Source of the DNA: Ralstonia sp. A12
Lineage (GTDB): Bacteria; Pseudomonadota; Gammaproteobacteria; Burkholderiales; Burkholderiaceae
Direction: 5' to 3'
Length of the DNA stretch: 64,000 nucleotides
Assembly: GCF_000801955.1 (NCBI RefSeq)
Contig: NZ_JSZO01000016.1
Coordinates: forward strand, 62,001 to 126,000
The stretch's first letter is position 1; every line of letters starts with the position of its first letter. The position numbers and the translations under genes were made by a program. The notes under the pieces were generated by a model, which was given only the letters and a program-made list of their open reading frames with translations, was not told where the DNA came from and did not search any database. Positions 1 through 9,459 of the stretch are shown here, one piece after another.

Positions 1-888
1 CGGGCACACGCAGGTCTGCCCGCCGTTGCGGAACTTGGCCGCCATGAAGCCTTCAACAGCGGCATCGATGTCGGCGTCTTCAAACACGATAAAGGGTGCG
101 TTGCCGCCGAGTTCGAGCGACAGCTTCTTGAGCGTATCGGCACTGCGGCGCGCCAGGTGCTTGCCCACCGGCGTGGAACCCGTGAACGTGATCTTGCGCA
201 CGCGCGCATCGTCCAGCCACACATCCACCACTTCAGGCGTGCGTTCGCGCGACGCGGTGACGATATTGAGCACGCCCGGCGGCACACCGGCTTCCTGCGC
301 AAGGCGCACCAGGGCGAGTGAAGTCAGCGGCGTATCCTCCGCCGGCTTGCAGACCACGGTGCAGCCCACCGCCAGCGCCGGCGCAATCTTGCGCGCGATC
401 ATTGCTGCGGGAAAATTCCAAGGCGTGATGGCTGCCACCACACCCACCGGCTCCTTCAGCGCGAACATGCGCCGACCTGGCACCGGCGCGGGAATCACCT
501 CGCCGTTCATGCGCGTGGCCTGTTCGCCAAACCATTCGATATAGCTTGCGGCGTAGGCCACCTCGCCCTTGCCCTCGCCGAGCGGCTTGCCCTGCTCCAG
601 CGAAATGAGCTTGCCCAGGTCGTCCTGATGCGCGAGCACAAGGGCATTCCACTTCTTGATGATCTGCGCGCGCTGTTTGGCGGGCACCTTGCGCCAAGTG
701 GGGAACGCGGCATGCGCAGCCTCCAGTGCAGCACGCGCCTCGGTCGCGCCCGAATCGGGCACACGAGCGATGACATTGCCGGTGGCGGGGTCGGTCACGT
801 CCAGCAGGGGGCCTGCTGCGGCCGTCCATTCCCCGGCAATGTAGTTGGCGTTGCGGATCAGGTCAGTGCGGGTCAAGGTGAGAGACAT
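1..888 (-). CDS. gabD: NAD(P)-dependent succinate-semialdehyde dehydrogenase (partial, C-terminus off the left edge)
   Basis: This gene was read directly on the minus strand: ATG at 888-886 and 296 open codons to the window edge, so about 60% of a usual 480-residue enzyme is present. The fold marks of an aldehyde dehydrogenase are visible: the PWNFP oxyanion/NAD segment, FTGSTPVGK, the LELGGNAP stretch with the general-base Glu, and GGQTCVCP with the catalytic Cys four codons before the edge. GGNAPFIVF and GEVIPAP are typical of the GabD branch, which oxidises succinate semialdehyde (or a related omega-semialdehyde) to the acid in the cytoplasm. It lies 27 bp behind the tartrate dehydrogenase gene and is probably the last or a late gene of the operon starting near 9253. 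Substrate is inferred from family likeness only. Confidence 0.88.
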   Translation of the reverse strand, partial: MSLTLTRTDLIRNANYIAGEWTAAAGPLLDVTDPATGNVIARVPDSGATEARAALEAAHAAFPTWRKVPAKQRAQIIKKWNALVLAHQDDLGKLISLEQGKPLGEGKGEVAYAASYIEWFGEQATRMNGEVIPAPVPGRRMFALKEPVGVVAAITPWNFPAAMIARKIAPALAVGCTVVCKPAEDTPLTSLALVRLAQEAGVPPGVLNIVTASRERTPEVVDVWLDDARVRKITFTGSTPVGKHLARRSADTLKKLSLELGGNAPFIVFEDADIDAAVEGFMAAKFRNGGQTCVCP

Positions 889-915
889 GGTTCGAGTCCG
901 GCAGGAATTCAGCAA

Positions 916-2001
916 TCAAGCAGCAACCAGCGCGGCAATCGCCTCGCCAATCTGCGTGGTGTTGGCGGTACCGCCCAGGTCTGGCGTGTGCGGGCCGTCC
1001 TTGAGCACGGTCTCGATGGCCGCGACGATGGCATCGTGTGCGGCCCGCCCTGCGCCCTGCCCTTGCGTGAGGAAGTCCAGCATCAGCGCTCCTGACCAGA
1101 TCATTGCGATCGGGTTGGCGATGTTCTTGCCGTAGATGTCCGGCGCGGAGCCATGCACCGGCTCAAACAACGACGGGAAGGAGCGCTCCGGATTCAGGTT
1201 GGCGGACGGTGCCAGGCCGATCGTGCCGGTGGTCGCGGGGCCCAGGTCAGAGAGGATGTCGCCAAACAGGTTGGTGGCGGCCACCACATCGAAGCGGCCC
1301 GGTTGCAGCACGAAGCGCGCGGTCAGGATATCGATGTGCTGCTTGTCGAGCGTGACGTCGGGGTACTGCTGGGCCACGTCATCCGCACGGGCGTCCCACC
1401 AGGGCATGCTGATGGCAATGCCGTTGCTCTTGGTGGCCAGCGTCACGTGCTTGCGTTCGCGGCTTTGTGCCAGGTCGAAGGCGAACTTCAGCAGGCGCTC
1501 GGCACCACGGCGCGAATAGACGGATTCCTGGATCACGACTTCGTTGTCGGTGCCTTCGTACATGATGCCGCCGAGCGACGTGTACTCGCCCTCGGTGTTC
1601 TCGCGGACCACGTAGTAGTCGATGTCACCGGGCTTGCGGTTGGCCAGTGGGCACGGCACGCCTTCAAACAGACGCACGGGGCGCAGGTTGATGTACTGGT
1701 CGAACTCGCGGCGGAACTTGAGCAGCGAGCCCCACAGCGAGACGTGATCCGGCACGGTGGCAGGCCAACCGACTGCGCCAAAGAAGATCGCATCCATGCC
1801 CTTGAGCTGGGCCTTCCAGTCGTCCGGCATCATCTTGCCGTGTTGCTGGTAGTAGTCGCAGCTGGCCCATTCGATGTGATGACACTCCAGCTCGAAGCCG
1901 AAGCGTTCGGCCGCTGCCTGGATGACGCGCAGGCCCTCGGGCATGACTTCGCGGCCGATGCCGTCTCCGGGGATGATCGCGATGCGGAATGCGGGAATCA
2001 T
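916..2001 (-). CDS. Tartrate dehydrogenase/decarboxylase (D-malate dehydrogenase family)
   Basis: A 361-residue member of the isocitrate/isopropylmalate dehydrogenase family, acting on tartrate, D-malate or a related 2-hydroxyacid with NAD+ and a divalent metal in the cytoplasm. Visible marks are the N-terminal IIPGDGIG, RENTEGEY in the middle, TKSNGI and NLFGDILSD (metal-binding Asp residues), then FEPVHGSAPDI near the C-terminus. The start at 2001 is chosen because an AAGGA ribosome site sits 6-7 bases before it and it gives exactly the usual family length. A start nine codons earlier (2028) would overlap the upstream stop as ATGA and remains possible. It is co-directional with the ABC importer and the semialdehyde dehydrogenase. 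D-malate and tartrate activities cannot be separated by eye. Confidence 0.88.
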   Translation of the reverse strand: MIPAFRIAIIPGDGIGREVMPEGLRVIQAAAERFGFELECHHIEWASCDYYQQHGKMMPDDWKAQLKGMDAIFFGAVGWPATVPDHVSLWGSLLKFRREFDQYINLRPVRLFEGVPCPLANRKPGDIDYYVVRENTEGEYTSLGGIMYEGTDNEVVIQESVYSRRGAERLLKFAFDLAQSRERKHVTLATKSNGIAISMPWWDARADDVAQQYPDVTLDKQHIDILTARFVLQPGRFDVVAATNLFGDILSDLGPATTGTIGLAPSANLNPERSFPSLFEPVHGSAPDIYGKNIANPIAMIWSGALMLDFLTQGQGAGRAAHDAIVAAIETVLKDGPHTPDLGGTANTTQIGEAIAALVAA

Positions 2002-2024
2002 GTCGTTCCTTGTCTCTGTTCTGT

Positions 2025-3650
2025 TCATGCGGAAAGCGCAGCAGCGCGGTCCCGCTCATCAAGCCAGCCCTGGCGCAGCTCAGGCACCGAGTTGGCGAGT
2101 TGTTCGTAGTACGGATGGTGCGGGCCGCGATCGAAATCGGCGCGTGCCACCTGCGTAAGCTTGCGGCCGTGCTGCATGACCACGATCTCATCGCACACGG
2201 CACGCACGGTGTGCAGGTCGTGGCTGATGAACAGGTACGACACGCCAAGATCGCGCCGCAGGTCGGCCATGAGGTTCAGCACCGCCGCCCCCACCACGGT
2301 ATCAAGCGCCGAAGTCACCTCATCGCACAGGATCAGGTCAGGTTCCGCAGCCAACGCGCGCGCCAGATTCACGCGCTGCTTCTGCCCGCCCGACAGCCCG
2401 CCCGGCAAGCGTTGCGCCACGCTGTGCGGCAGCCGCACGAGATCGAGCAGCTCGCGAATGCGCCGTTGCAACGCTTCGCCCTTCAATCCTTTGTAGAACT
2501 GCAGCGGCCGCGCCAGGATGCGCTCGATGGTGTGCGACGGGTTGAGCGCCGTGTCCGCCATCTGGAAGACGATCTGGATGCGGCGCAACTCTTCCGGCGC
2601 CCGGTTCGCGAGCATCGGCTTGAGCGCCCTCCCCCGGAACGTCATGCTGCCGTGGCACGGCGCAATCAGCCCGGCAATGGCGCGCGCCAGCGTGGTCTTG
2701 CCCGAACCCGATTCGCCGATTACGCCGATGGCCTGCCCGCGATAGAGCTTGAAATTGATGTCGTCGAGAATGCGCGTGGCGGGCTGGCCCTTCGCATCCA
2801 CCGGCCCATAGCCCGCGCCCAGTGATTGCACGTCGAGCAACAGTTCTCCCTCTCCCGTGCAGTGCTCGGCCGGGCGCGCCTTGGGCCGCGCCGCCGCCAG
2901 CAGACTCTTGGTGTAATCGTGATCGGGCGTGGCGAGGATGTGCGCCGTCGGATTCAGCTCCTGCATCTGGCCGCCGCGCAGCACGAGGATGTGATCGGCC
3001 ATCTGCGCGACCACGGCCAGGTCATGGCTCACGTAGACAGCCGTTGCACGGCGCTCGCGTACCACGCGGCGGAATGCGCGCAGCACTTCGATCTGCGTCG
3101 TCACATCCAGCGCAGTGGTCGGCTCATCCAGAATCACGAGATCCGGATCGATGATGAGCGCCATCGCCGCCATCAACCGCTGCAACTGGCCACCCGAGAC
3201 TTGATGCGGATACCGCTCGCCAATGGTTTCCGGATTGGGCAGCGCCAGCTCGCGGAACAGTTCCACGGCCTTCGCTTCGGCTTCTGCACGCGACATCGTG
3301 CCGTGAATGCGCGCTGGCTCCACCACCTGATCCATGATCGTGCGCGACGGATTGAAAGACGCCGCCGCACTCTGCGCGATATAGGCCACGGTGCGGCCGC
3401 GCAAGGCACGCTGCTCGGCAGGCGGCAGGTGCAGAACATCAATGTCGCCGATGCGAATGCTACCTCCAGCAATCTCACAGCCGTGGCGTGCGTAGCCCAT
3501 CAGCGCCAACGCCGTGGTGGTCTTGCCGGAGCCAGACTCGCCGATCAACGCCAGCACCTCGCCGGGCTGGATGGCAAAGTTGAGATGATCGACGAGGGTC
3601 TGTTCGCCCGCAGTGATGTGCAGGCCTTCTACGACAACGGACGCGCCCAT
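2025..3650 (-). CDS. ABC transporter ATP-binding protein, two fused ATPase domains (Dpp/Opp/GsiA type)
   Basis: A 541-residue cytoplasmic ATPase made of two nucleotide-binding domains in one chain. Each half has its own Walker A (GESGSGKTT twice), signature motif (VSGGQLQRL, then LSGGQKQR) and Walker B (LVILDEPT, then LILCDEVT), with a switch His after each. Fused pairs are usual for nickel/peptide/opine importers of family 5, where each half contacts one permease. The chosen ATG at 3650 lies two bases after the stop of the preceding permease gene; an open frame continues to 3809 but only as out-of-frame overlap with that permease. It energises the importer formed with the genes at 3653-7192. 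The imported compound is unknown. Confidence 0.93.
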   Translation of the reverse strand: MGASVVVEGLHITAGEQTLVDHLNFAIQPGEVLALIGESGSGKTTTALALMGYARHGCEIAGGSIRIGDIDVLHLPPAEQRALRGRTVAYIAQSAAASFNPSRTIMDQVVEPARIHGTMSRAEAEAKAVELFRELALPNPETIGERYPHQVSGGQLQRLMAAMALIIDPDLVILDEPTTALDVTTQIEVLRAFRRVVRERRATAVYVSHDLAVVAQMADHILVLRGGQMQELNPTAHILATPDHDYTKSLLAAARPKARPAEHCTGEGELLLDVQSLGAGYGPVDAKGQPATRILDDINFKLYRGQAIGVIGESGSGKTTLARAIAGLIAPCHGSMTFRGRALKPMLANRAPEELRRIQIVFQMADTALNPSHTIERILARPLQFYKGLKGEALQRRIRELLDLVRLPHSVAQRLPGGLSGGQKQRVNLARALAAEPDLILCDEVTSALDTVVGAAVLNLMADLRRDLGVSYLFISHDLHTVRAVCDEIVVMQHGRKLTQVARADFDRGPHHPYYEQLANSVPELRQGWLDERDRAAALSA

Positions 3651-3652
3651 GT

Positions 3653-4564
3653 TCAACGCCCTCCGCGTTCGCGGGCTGCGCGGCCCGGCAGGTTGTCGAT
3701 GACGAGATTGACCGCGATGGTCAGGCTCGCAATGGCCAGTGCCGGCACGATGACGGAGGCCCCCGCATCGGGCAGTGCACCGATGTTCTCGCGCACGAGC
3801 GAGCCCCAATCGGCAGACGGCGGTTGAATGCCGAGGCCCAGGAAGCTCAGGCTCGCCAACAGCAGCACGACGTACACAAAGCGCAGGCCCAGATCGGCCA
3901 GCATGGGCCCGAGGATGTTGGGCAGGATCTCGCGCAGCATGATGTACAGCGTGCCCTCGCCGCGCGTGCGCGCCACGACCACGTAGTCCAGCGCGTTGAT
4001 GTTGACCGCCAGCGAGCGCGCAATGCGATAGGCACCCGGCACGTAGATGATGGCTGCGGTGAACACCAGCATCGTCACCGAAGAACCGAAGCCGGCCACC
4101 ATGATGAGCGCGAACATCTTGCTCGGGATGGCGGTGAGGGTGTCGAGCACGCGGCTCAACGTGGCATCAACCAGCCCGCCCATGGCCGCCGCAAACAGCG
4201 CCAGCACGGTGCCCGTGCCGCTTGCCAGCACGGTGGCCACCAGTGCCACGCCCACCGTATAGCGCGCGCCGTCCACCACGCGGACGAACATGTCGCGGCC
4301 AAGGTAGTCGGTGCCGAACCAGTGGGCTGCGCTCATGGGCCCGAACACGTCGCCGTTGCCGTCGCCACTGGTGATCAGGTGCGCGGGCAGCAGCGCGGGG
4401 CCGACCACGGCTGCCAGCAACCAGAACACCAGCACTGCCAGGCCGATGAGGCCCGTTGCGCCAAAGCTGCTCAGCAAGCGCCGCAGCGGGCTGCGCGGCG
4501 CCGGCACGACGGCTTTGAGCGAAGAGGAAGAAGGTGTGGATTCCATCGTCAGGCTCTTATCCAT
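3653..4564 (-). CDS. ABC transporter permease (DppC-like)
   Basis: A 303-residue inner-membrane permease of the binding-protein-dependent type. After a short Ser-rich N-terminus come an anchor helix (about residues 34-56), then a five-helix core with the coupling-loop region around VARTRGEGTLYIMLREILPN, which contacts the ATPase. That loop and the family length of about 300 match DppC/OppC. The gene starts six bases after the DppB-like permease and ends two bases before the ATPase, so the three are surely one transcript. A second ATG at residue 7 could be the true start. It is the C-type half of the heterodimeric channel; substrate is set by the binding protein at 5573-7192. Confidence 0.92.
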   Translation of the reverse strand: MDKSLTMESTPSSSSLKAVVPAPRSPLRRLLSSFGATGLIGLAVLVFWLLAAVVGPALLPAHLITSGDGNGDVFGPMSAAHWFGTDYLGRDMFVRVVDGARYTVGVALVATVLASGTGTVLALFAAAMGGLVDATLSRVLDTLTAIPSKMFALIMVAGFGSSVTMLVFTAAIIYVPGAYRIARSLAVNINALDYVVVARTRGEGTLYIMLREILPNILGPMLADLGLRFVYVVLLLASLSFLGLGIQPPSADWGSLVRENIGALPDAGASVIVPALAIASLTIAVNLVIDNLPGRAARERGGR

Positions 4565-4570
4565 GGTGTC

Positions 4571-5527
4571 TCAACGGTGACGCAGACGGGGGTTGGCGAC
4601 AATGCCCAGCACATCAGCGGTAGTCACGAGCAGCAGGTAGCCCGCGCAGAAGATCATGGCGCAGGCCTGCACCAGCGGCATGTCGCGCTGGGACACACCG
4701 TCCACCATCAGCTTGGCGATGCCGGGGTAGTTGAAGATCGTCTCGATGATGATCACGCCGCCCAGCAGGTACGACAGCGACAGTGCCACCGCATTGGCGA
4801 TCGGCCCCACGGCATTGGGCAAAGCATGCGCCAGCACCACGCGCATCGGCGACGCACCCTTCAAGCGCACCATTTCGATGTAGGGCGCTTCAAGCTGGTC
4901 GATGACTGCGGCGCGGCTCATCCGCATCATCTGCGCGACGATCACGCAGCACAGGCTGAGCACCGGCATAGCAAAGGCCTGGAGCATCTGGCCGAGCGAT
5001 TCAATGTCGTTGACGTACGACAGCGCGGGCAGCCAGCGCAGCTTGACGGCAAAGACCAGCACCGCGAGCGTCGCCACCAGAAACTCCGGCACCGATACCA
5101 CCGCCACGGAGGCAGTGGACGCCACCCTGTCGAACCACGAGCCGCGCCATACGGCAGACGCAATGCCCAGGCTGAGCGCAATCGGCACCGAGAACAGCGC
5201 CGTCACCGCCGCCAGCAACAGCGAGTTGGGCAAGCGGCTCGCCACCAGCTCTGCCACTGGCATCTGCGTGGTGGTCGATTGCCCCAGATCACCGCGCGCA
5301 ATGCCGGCCAGCCAGTGCGCATAGCGCTGTGGCGCCGGTACGTTCAGCCCCATCTGTGCACGCAGCGCGGCCAGCGCTTCGGGCGTGGCGTCCTGCCCCA
5401 ACTGTTCCTGCGCGGCGTCGCCCGGCAGCACGGCGGTGATCGAGAACACGATGACCGACACCGCCAGCAGCGACAACAGCGCCAGCAACACGCGCCGCAC
5501 CAGCAGCTTCAGGATGACTCGATTCAT
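4571..5527 (-). CDS. ABC transporter permease (DppB-like)
   Basis: A 318-residue inner-membrane permease. It opens with a hydrophobic helix (about residues 9-32), followed by a periplasmic part with the DppB-type sequence around PGDAAQEQLGQDATPEAL, and then the transmembrane core. The coupling loop is visible as YIEMVRLKGASPMRVVLAHALPNA near residues 210-235, just as in DppB/NikB/OppB. The ATG at 5527 has an AAGGGG ribosome site six bases before it. It pairs with the DppC-like protein encoded just downstream to form the channel of a family-5 importer. Confidence 0.93.
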   Translation of the reverse strand: MNRVILKLLVRRVLLALLSLLAVSVIVFSITAVLPGDAAQEQLGQDATPEALAALRAQMGLNVPAPQRYAHWLAGIARGDLGQSTTTQMPVAELVASRLPNSLLLAAVTALFSVPIALSLGIASAVWRGSWFDRVASTASVAVVSVPEFLVATLAVLVFAVKLRWLPALSYVNDIESLGQMLQAFAMPVLSLCCVIVAQMMRMSRAAVIDQLEAPYIEMVRLKGASPMRVVLAHALPNAVGPIANAVALSLSYLLGGVIIIETIFNYPGIAKLMVDGVSQRDMPLVQACAMIFCAGYLLLVTTADVLGIVANPRLRHR

Positions 5528-5572
5528 GACAGCCCCTTCATCACCTTGCGCAAGAACGCCACGGCCGCTCCG

Positions 5573-7192
5573 TCAGGCTTCAAGCCAGACGTTCTCGGCA
5601 AACGAATACCCCATCAGACCGCCCAGCGGGATGGGCGCCAGACCCTTGAGCTTGGATGAATGCCCGTCAATGCTGGCCAGGAACAGCGGGATGCCAATGC
5701 CTGCTTCGTTGTGGATCATGGTCTGCATGTCGGCATACATCTGCTTGCGCTTGGCAACGTCTGTCTCAGCGCGGGCAGCCGTGAGCAACTGGTCGAACTT
5801 CGGGCTCTTCCAACGCGATTCGTTCCACGCCGCGTCAGACTTGAAGAACTGCGTGAGGATCGTATCGGCGCTCGGGCGTGGGTTGACGTTGCCGAAGCCC
5901 ACCGGACTGCTGAGCCAATGGTTGGACCAGTAGCCGTCGGCCGGCATGCGCTTGACGTCCAGGTCCAGACCGATGCGCTGTGCAGTCTGCTGCAGCACCA
6001 ATGCAATTTCGACCGAATACTGGGCGGCCGGCGAAGCCACAACCGGAATCTTGCCCGTCACGCCCGACTTCTGCAGATGGAACTTCGCCTTCTCGATATC
6101 GAACGGGCGTTGCGGCAAATCCTTGAAGTAGAACCGGTTGGTCGGGTCGATCGGCTGGTCGTTGCCCAACACCGCATAGTCCAACGCAATGGTCTTCTTC
6201 ATCTGCTCGCGGTCGAACAGGTACTTCATCGCCATCACGAAATCGGGGTTGGCACCGGGGCCGGTATCGCGGCGCAGGATAAGGTCAGAGTACTGGCCCG
6301 ACTGCGTGGTGAAGATGGCATAGCCCGGTGTGCTCTTGACGCGTGCCACGGCGCGCGGGTTGACCGAAGCCACCAGGTCCATCCCGCCGGACAGCAGCGC
6401 GTTGACGCGCGCGCTTTCGTCGCCGATGCCGACGAACTCGATCTCGTCGAGGTACGGCTTGCCCGGTTTCCAGTATCCCTCGTTGCGCACGACCACCGTG
6501 CGTACCCCGGGCTTGAACTCTTTGAGCTTGTAGGGTCCGGTACCGATGCCGGCGTTGAAGTCGGTCGTGCCGTCCTTGACGATGTGGAAGTGGAACGTGC
6601 CCAGGATCACCGGCAGGTCGGCGTTGGGTGCCGTCAGCACCACGGTGACTTCGTTCGGGCCGCTGGCCTTGACGCTCTCGATCTGGTCGGCCAGCACCTT
6701 GGCCTTGGAAACGGTGGCCGGATCCTTGTGGCGCATGACGGAATACACCACGTCGGCCGGGGCCAGCGCTTTGCCGTCGTGGAAGGTGACGCCCTTGCGT
6801 AGCGTGAACACCCACGTCTTGGCATCGGCCGTGTGATACGACTCCGCCAGCGCGGGACGCGGCGTCAGTGTGCCGTCCAGCACGAACAGGCTGTTGTAGA
6901 CCATGTTGCAGCGGACGTAGTCGCTCTGGTTCGACTGCTTGGCCGGGTCGAGCGTGTCGGTGGCCGCTGCCGTGGCTGCCGCCACGCGAATGCGCCCGCC
7001 ACGACGCGGCGTCTGTGCATACACAGACACCGCCGTGCCCGCCAGGCTGCCGGCCAGCGTGGCCTGCATGCCGCCCGCCATCAGCATCTTCAACACGTCG
7101 CGCCGCGAGGCACCGCGCTTGAGTTGCTCCATCACACGCAGACTTTCGGTGGGGCCGACAAGGGTCTCGAACTCGTTACGGCTGTCGCTCAT
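5573..7192 (-). CDS. ABC transporter substrate-binding protein, family 5 (peptide/opine/nickel type), Tat-exported
   Basis: A 539-residue periplasmic binding protein. The N-terminus is long: the twin-arginine motif SRRDVLKM is at residues 29-36, followed by a hydrophobic stretch and an Ala-rich cleavage region ending about residue 59, so export is probably by Tat rather than Sec. The mature part has the SBP_bac_5 pattern, including the LDPAKQ segment, WVFTLRKGVTFHDGKAL, and the GTGPYKL and NEGYWKPGKPYLD stretches. An AGGAG site precedes the ATG. It is the first transporter gene after the FAD oxidoreductase (72 bp gap) and determines what the importer takes up. Family-5 ligands range from peptides to opines and polyols, so the ligand stays open. 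Confidence 0.92.
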   Translation of the reverse strand: MSDSRNEFETLVGPTESLRVMEQLKRGASRRDVLKMLMAGGMQATLAGSLAGTAVSVYAQTPRRGGRIRVAAATAAATDTLDPAKQSNQSDYVRCNMVYNSLFVLDGTLTPRPALAESYHTADAKTWVFTLRKGVTFHDGKALAPADVVYSVMRHKDPATVSKAKVLADQIESVKASGPNEVTVVLTAPNADLPVILGTFHFHIVKDGTTDFNAGIGTGPYKLKEFKPGVRTVVVRNEGYWKPGKPYLDEIEFVGIGDESARVNALLSGGMDLVASVNPRAVARVKSTPGYAIFTTQSGQYSDLILRRDTGPGANPDFVMAMKYLFDREQMKKTIALDYAVLGNDQPIDPTNRFYFKDLPQRPFDIEKAKFHLQKSGVTGKIPVVASPAAQYSVEIALVLQQTAQRIGLDLDVKRMPADGYWSNHWLSSPVGFGNVNPRPSADTILTQFFKSDAAWNESRWKSPKFDQLLTAARAETDVAKRKQMYADMQTMIHNEAGIGIPLFLASIDGHSSKLKGLAPIPLGGLMGYSFAENVWLEA

Positions 7193-7264
7193 GGTGGGGC
7201 TCCTGATGATTCTGAAAAGGAAACAGCGAAGACTGCGTTGCGATGGAAAACGTGGGCTGACGGG

Positions 7265-8563
7265 TCAGGCGAACCTGTCCTTGAGCTGGTAATACATGCC
7301 CACCGCCGGTAGAAACCACGGCGGGCCAAAGTGACCGGGAATAGCGCTCCACGCGCGATCGCGCCACGGGTTGGCGGCAGCGTCGCCGGCCATCACCGCG
7401 GCCATGCGTTCGCCCATGTGCACAGACATCTGCGTACCGTGGCCGCTGTAGCCCATGGAATAGAAGAGACCATCGTGCTCGCCGGCATGCGGCAGGCGGT
7501 CTTGCGTCATGTCGACCAGGCCACCCCAGCAGTAATCGAGGCGCACGTCGCGCAACTGCGGGAAGGTTTCGATCAGACCGGCGCGCAGGATCTCGCCGCT
7601 CACGGCATCCTGCTGCGGGCTGGACACCGCAAAGCGCGCGCGCCCGCCAAAGACCAGCCGGTGGTCCGGCGTGAGGCGGAAGTAATGGTGAATATTGGCG
7701 ACCGTCACATACGTGCGGCGCGCGGCCAGCAGCGCGTGCGCGCGTTCTGCACCCAGTGGCTCCGTGGTCACGATAAAGCTGCCGATCGGCACGATGCGCC
7801 GGCGCAGCCAACCGAACGTGCCATACCCACCGTGGCGTGACGCACCGGTGGCAAGCAACACCTGCTTGGCCTGCACCGTGCCGCGCGTGGTATGGATGCG
7901 ATGCACCTGCCCTTGCACACGCTCGATGCGCTGCACACAGGTGCGTGTATGAATCTGGGCACCCTGGCGTTGCGCTGCCACGGCCAAGCCCTGTGCGAAA
8001 CGGCCCATGTGCATCTGGCCGCTGCGCTTGTAGAGCAGGCCACCGTGAAAGCGCTCGCTCTGCACCTCGGCGCGCACGCGGGCGGCGTCGAGGATCTCTA
8101 CATCGGCATCCACCGCATCACGAATCAGGCGGTCTGCGCTGCGTTGCAAAGCGGCCATCTGATACGGCTTGGTGGCGAGCTTGAGCTTGCCGTTGCGCTG
8201 GAAATCGCAGGCGATTCCTTCGTCGCGCACGATGCGCTCCACCGTATCCACGGCGGCGTCATAGGCGTGATACCAGGCGCGGGCGCGGTCCACGCCAACC
8301 TTGGCGGCGAGTTCCGCATAGTCCACGGCCAAGCCGTTGTTGACGTGTCCGCCATTGCGCCCGGACGCCTCGGGCGCCACCATGTCGCCCGCCTCCAACA
8401 CGACCACACTGGCGCCGCGCCGGGCCAGTGCCAGCGCCGCCGACAACCCCGTGAAGCCGCCGCCGACGATAGCCACGTCTGCCTGCGCCGGCAGCTCGTG
8501 CGCCTCCAGCGCCAGCGCGGGCACCGAGTCGTTCCAGTAGGAGTCGAGTTTCATGGAAGTCAT
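7265..8563 (-). CDS. FAD-dependent amine/amino-acid oxidoreductase (DAO family, PuuB-like)
   Basis: A 432-residue flavoprotein with the Rossmann FAD-binding motif ADVAIVGGGFTGLSAALALA at residues 28-47 and the acidic residue ending the second strand (VVLEAG). The segment SGRNGGHVNNG matches the gamma-glutamylputrescine oxidase and related DAO proteins, and GYSGHGTQMSVHMG near the C-terminus is the second FAD contact. Such enzymes oxidise a primary or secondary amine to an aldehyde, giving peroxide. A semialdehyde dehydrogenase and the importer are in the same operon, which fits oxidation of an imported amine. The start at 8563 (24 bp after the HAD gene) is used; an ATG three codons in is an alternative. 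The exact amine is not known. Confidence 0.87.
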   Translation of the reverse strand: MTSMKLDSYWNDSVPALALEAHELPAQADVAIVGGGFTGLSAALALARRGASVVVLEAGDMVAPEASGRNGGHVNNGLAVDYAELAAKVGVDRARAWYHAYDAAVDTVERIVRDEGIACDFQRNGKLKLATKPYQMAALQRSADRLIRDAVDADVEILDAARVRAEVQSERFHGGLLYKRSGQMHMGRFAQGLAVAAQRQGAQIHTRTCVQRIERVQGQVHRIHTTRGTVQAKQVLLATGASRHGGYGTFGWLRRRIVPIGSFIVTTEPLGAERAHALLAARRTYVTVANIHHYFRLTPDHRLVFGGRARFAVSSPQQDAVSGEILRAGLIETFPQLRDVRLDYCWGGLVDMTQDRLPHAGEHDGLFYSMGYSGHGTQMSVHMGERMAAVMAGDAAANPWRDRAWSAIPGHFGPPWFLPAVGMYYQLKDRFA

Positions 8564-8587
8564 GTGGGATGGCCTTGGAGACTCGGC

Positions 8588-9253
8588 TTAGAGACCAACA
8601 ACACCGGGTAGGCCACCGATATCCTGAATCTCGGTGTAGCGGTACGCCGGGTTGCCCGGGCCGTGGCCGCGGTTGACGAACACCTTGTTGACGATGCCGA
8701 TGTCGTCGGCCGACATCAGGTCATAGCGCAGGCTGGACGACACGTGGAGCACGTCTTCTGGGTTGCAGCCAAGCGAGTCCAACATGTATTCGAAAGCCTT
8801 CAGGCGCGGCTTGTAGGCCTGCGCCTGCTGCGCGGTGTACACGCGGTGGAACGGCGCGCCGAGCATCGCCACGTTCTTCTGGATCTGCGCATCGGCGGCG
8901 TTCGACAGGATCACCAGCGGAATCTCCTTGGCCACCTTCGCCAGCCCTGCCGGCACGTCGGCATGCGGGTCCCACGTGGGCACGGCGTCGTAGTAGGCCT
9001 GGCCGTCGGTGTCGAAGTACTGGATCTTCCATTTCTTGCACAGGCGGCGCACGGCGTTCTTCAGCACAACCTCATACGGCTGCCAGTCCCCCAGCACCTC
9101 GTCAAAACGGTAGGCGGTGAAGTCCGCAATGAACTGCTCCATCTGCTCGGCCGTAATGCGGTCGGCAAACAGCTCGCGCGTCATCTCGCCCATGCGAAAG
9201 CGCGTGAGCGTGCCATAGCAATCAAAGGTGATGTACTTGGGGCGGAAGGTCAT
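8588..9253 (-). CDS. HAD-superfamily hydrolase, type II 2-haloacid-dehalogenase-like
   Basis: A 221-residue cytoplasmic hydrolase. The nucleophile motif is FDCYGTL near residues 9-15, motif II is ILSNAAD, and the later VSSSLRYDL and DIGIVNKVFVNRG segments match the haloacid dehalogenase subgroup II. The start at 9253 is chosen over an upstream in-frame ATG at 9295 because it begins just before the conserved strand and has AAGGA ten bases upstream. It is the first gene of the long minus-strand operon. HAD proteins like this are often found in amine and amino-acid catabolic clusters without any link to halogenated compounds, so true dehalogenase activity is doubtful; phosphatase action is equally possible. 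A second relative is at 18556-19254. Confidence 0.85.
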   Translation of the reverse strand: MTFRPKYITFDCYGTLTRFRMGEMTRELFADRITAEQMEQFIADFTAYRFDEVLGDWQPYEVVLKNAVRRLCKKWKIQYFDTDGQAYYDAVPTWDPHADVPAGLAKVAKEIPLVILSNAADAQIQKNVAMLGAPFHRVYTAQQAQAYKPRLKAFEYMLDSLGCNPEDVLHVSSSLRYDLMSADDIGIVNKVFVNRGHGPGNPAYRYTEIQDIGGLPGVVGL

Positions 9254-9459
9254 GGTCTTTGGGTCCTTGAGGTCGCGCTTATGCGGTCTCTGCAATCGGG
9301 TTATGACGAAATCATTGAAGCACGCAGACTCACAGCGGTTGTAGGGAATTGCGGGGTCTCACGTGAGAAAGCTGCTGTTTCCGGTGGCACTCGCGGCATG
9401 CCATGCGGTCTGCACCGCTGGCGTGCTGCCTGCCCCACCAATGCGCCCCTAACGCACCG

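Noticed and set aside
3824-5659. 611-codon open frame on the plus strand
   Set aside because: It lies antisense to both permease genes and consists of His/Gln/Arg-rich sequence, the usual shadow of a membrane protein gene in high-GC DNA.
8588-9253. Evidence for halogenated-compound degradation
   Set aside because: HAD proteins of this type are common in amine catabolic clusters, and no halide or haloacid-specific genes are nearby.
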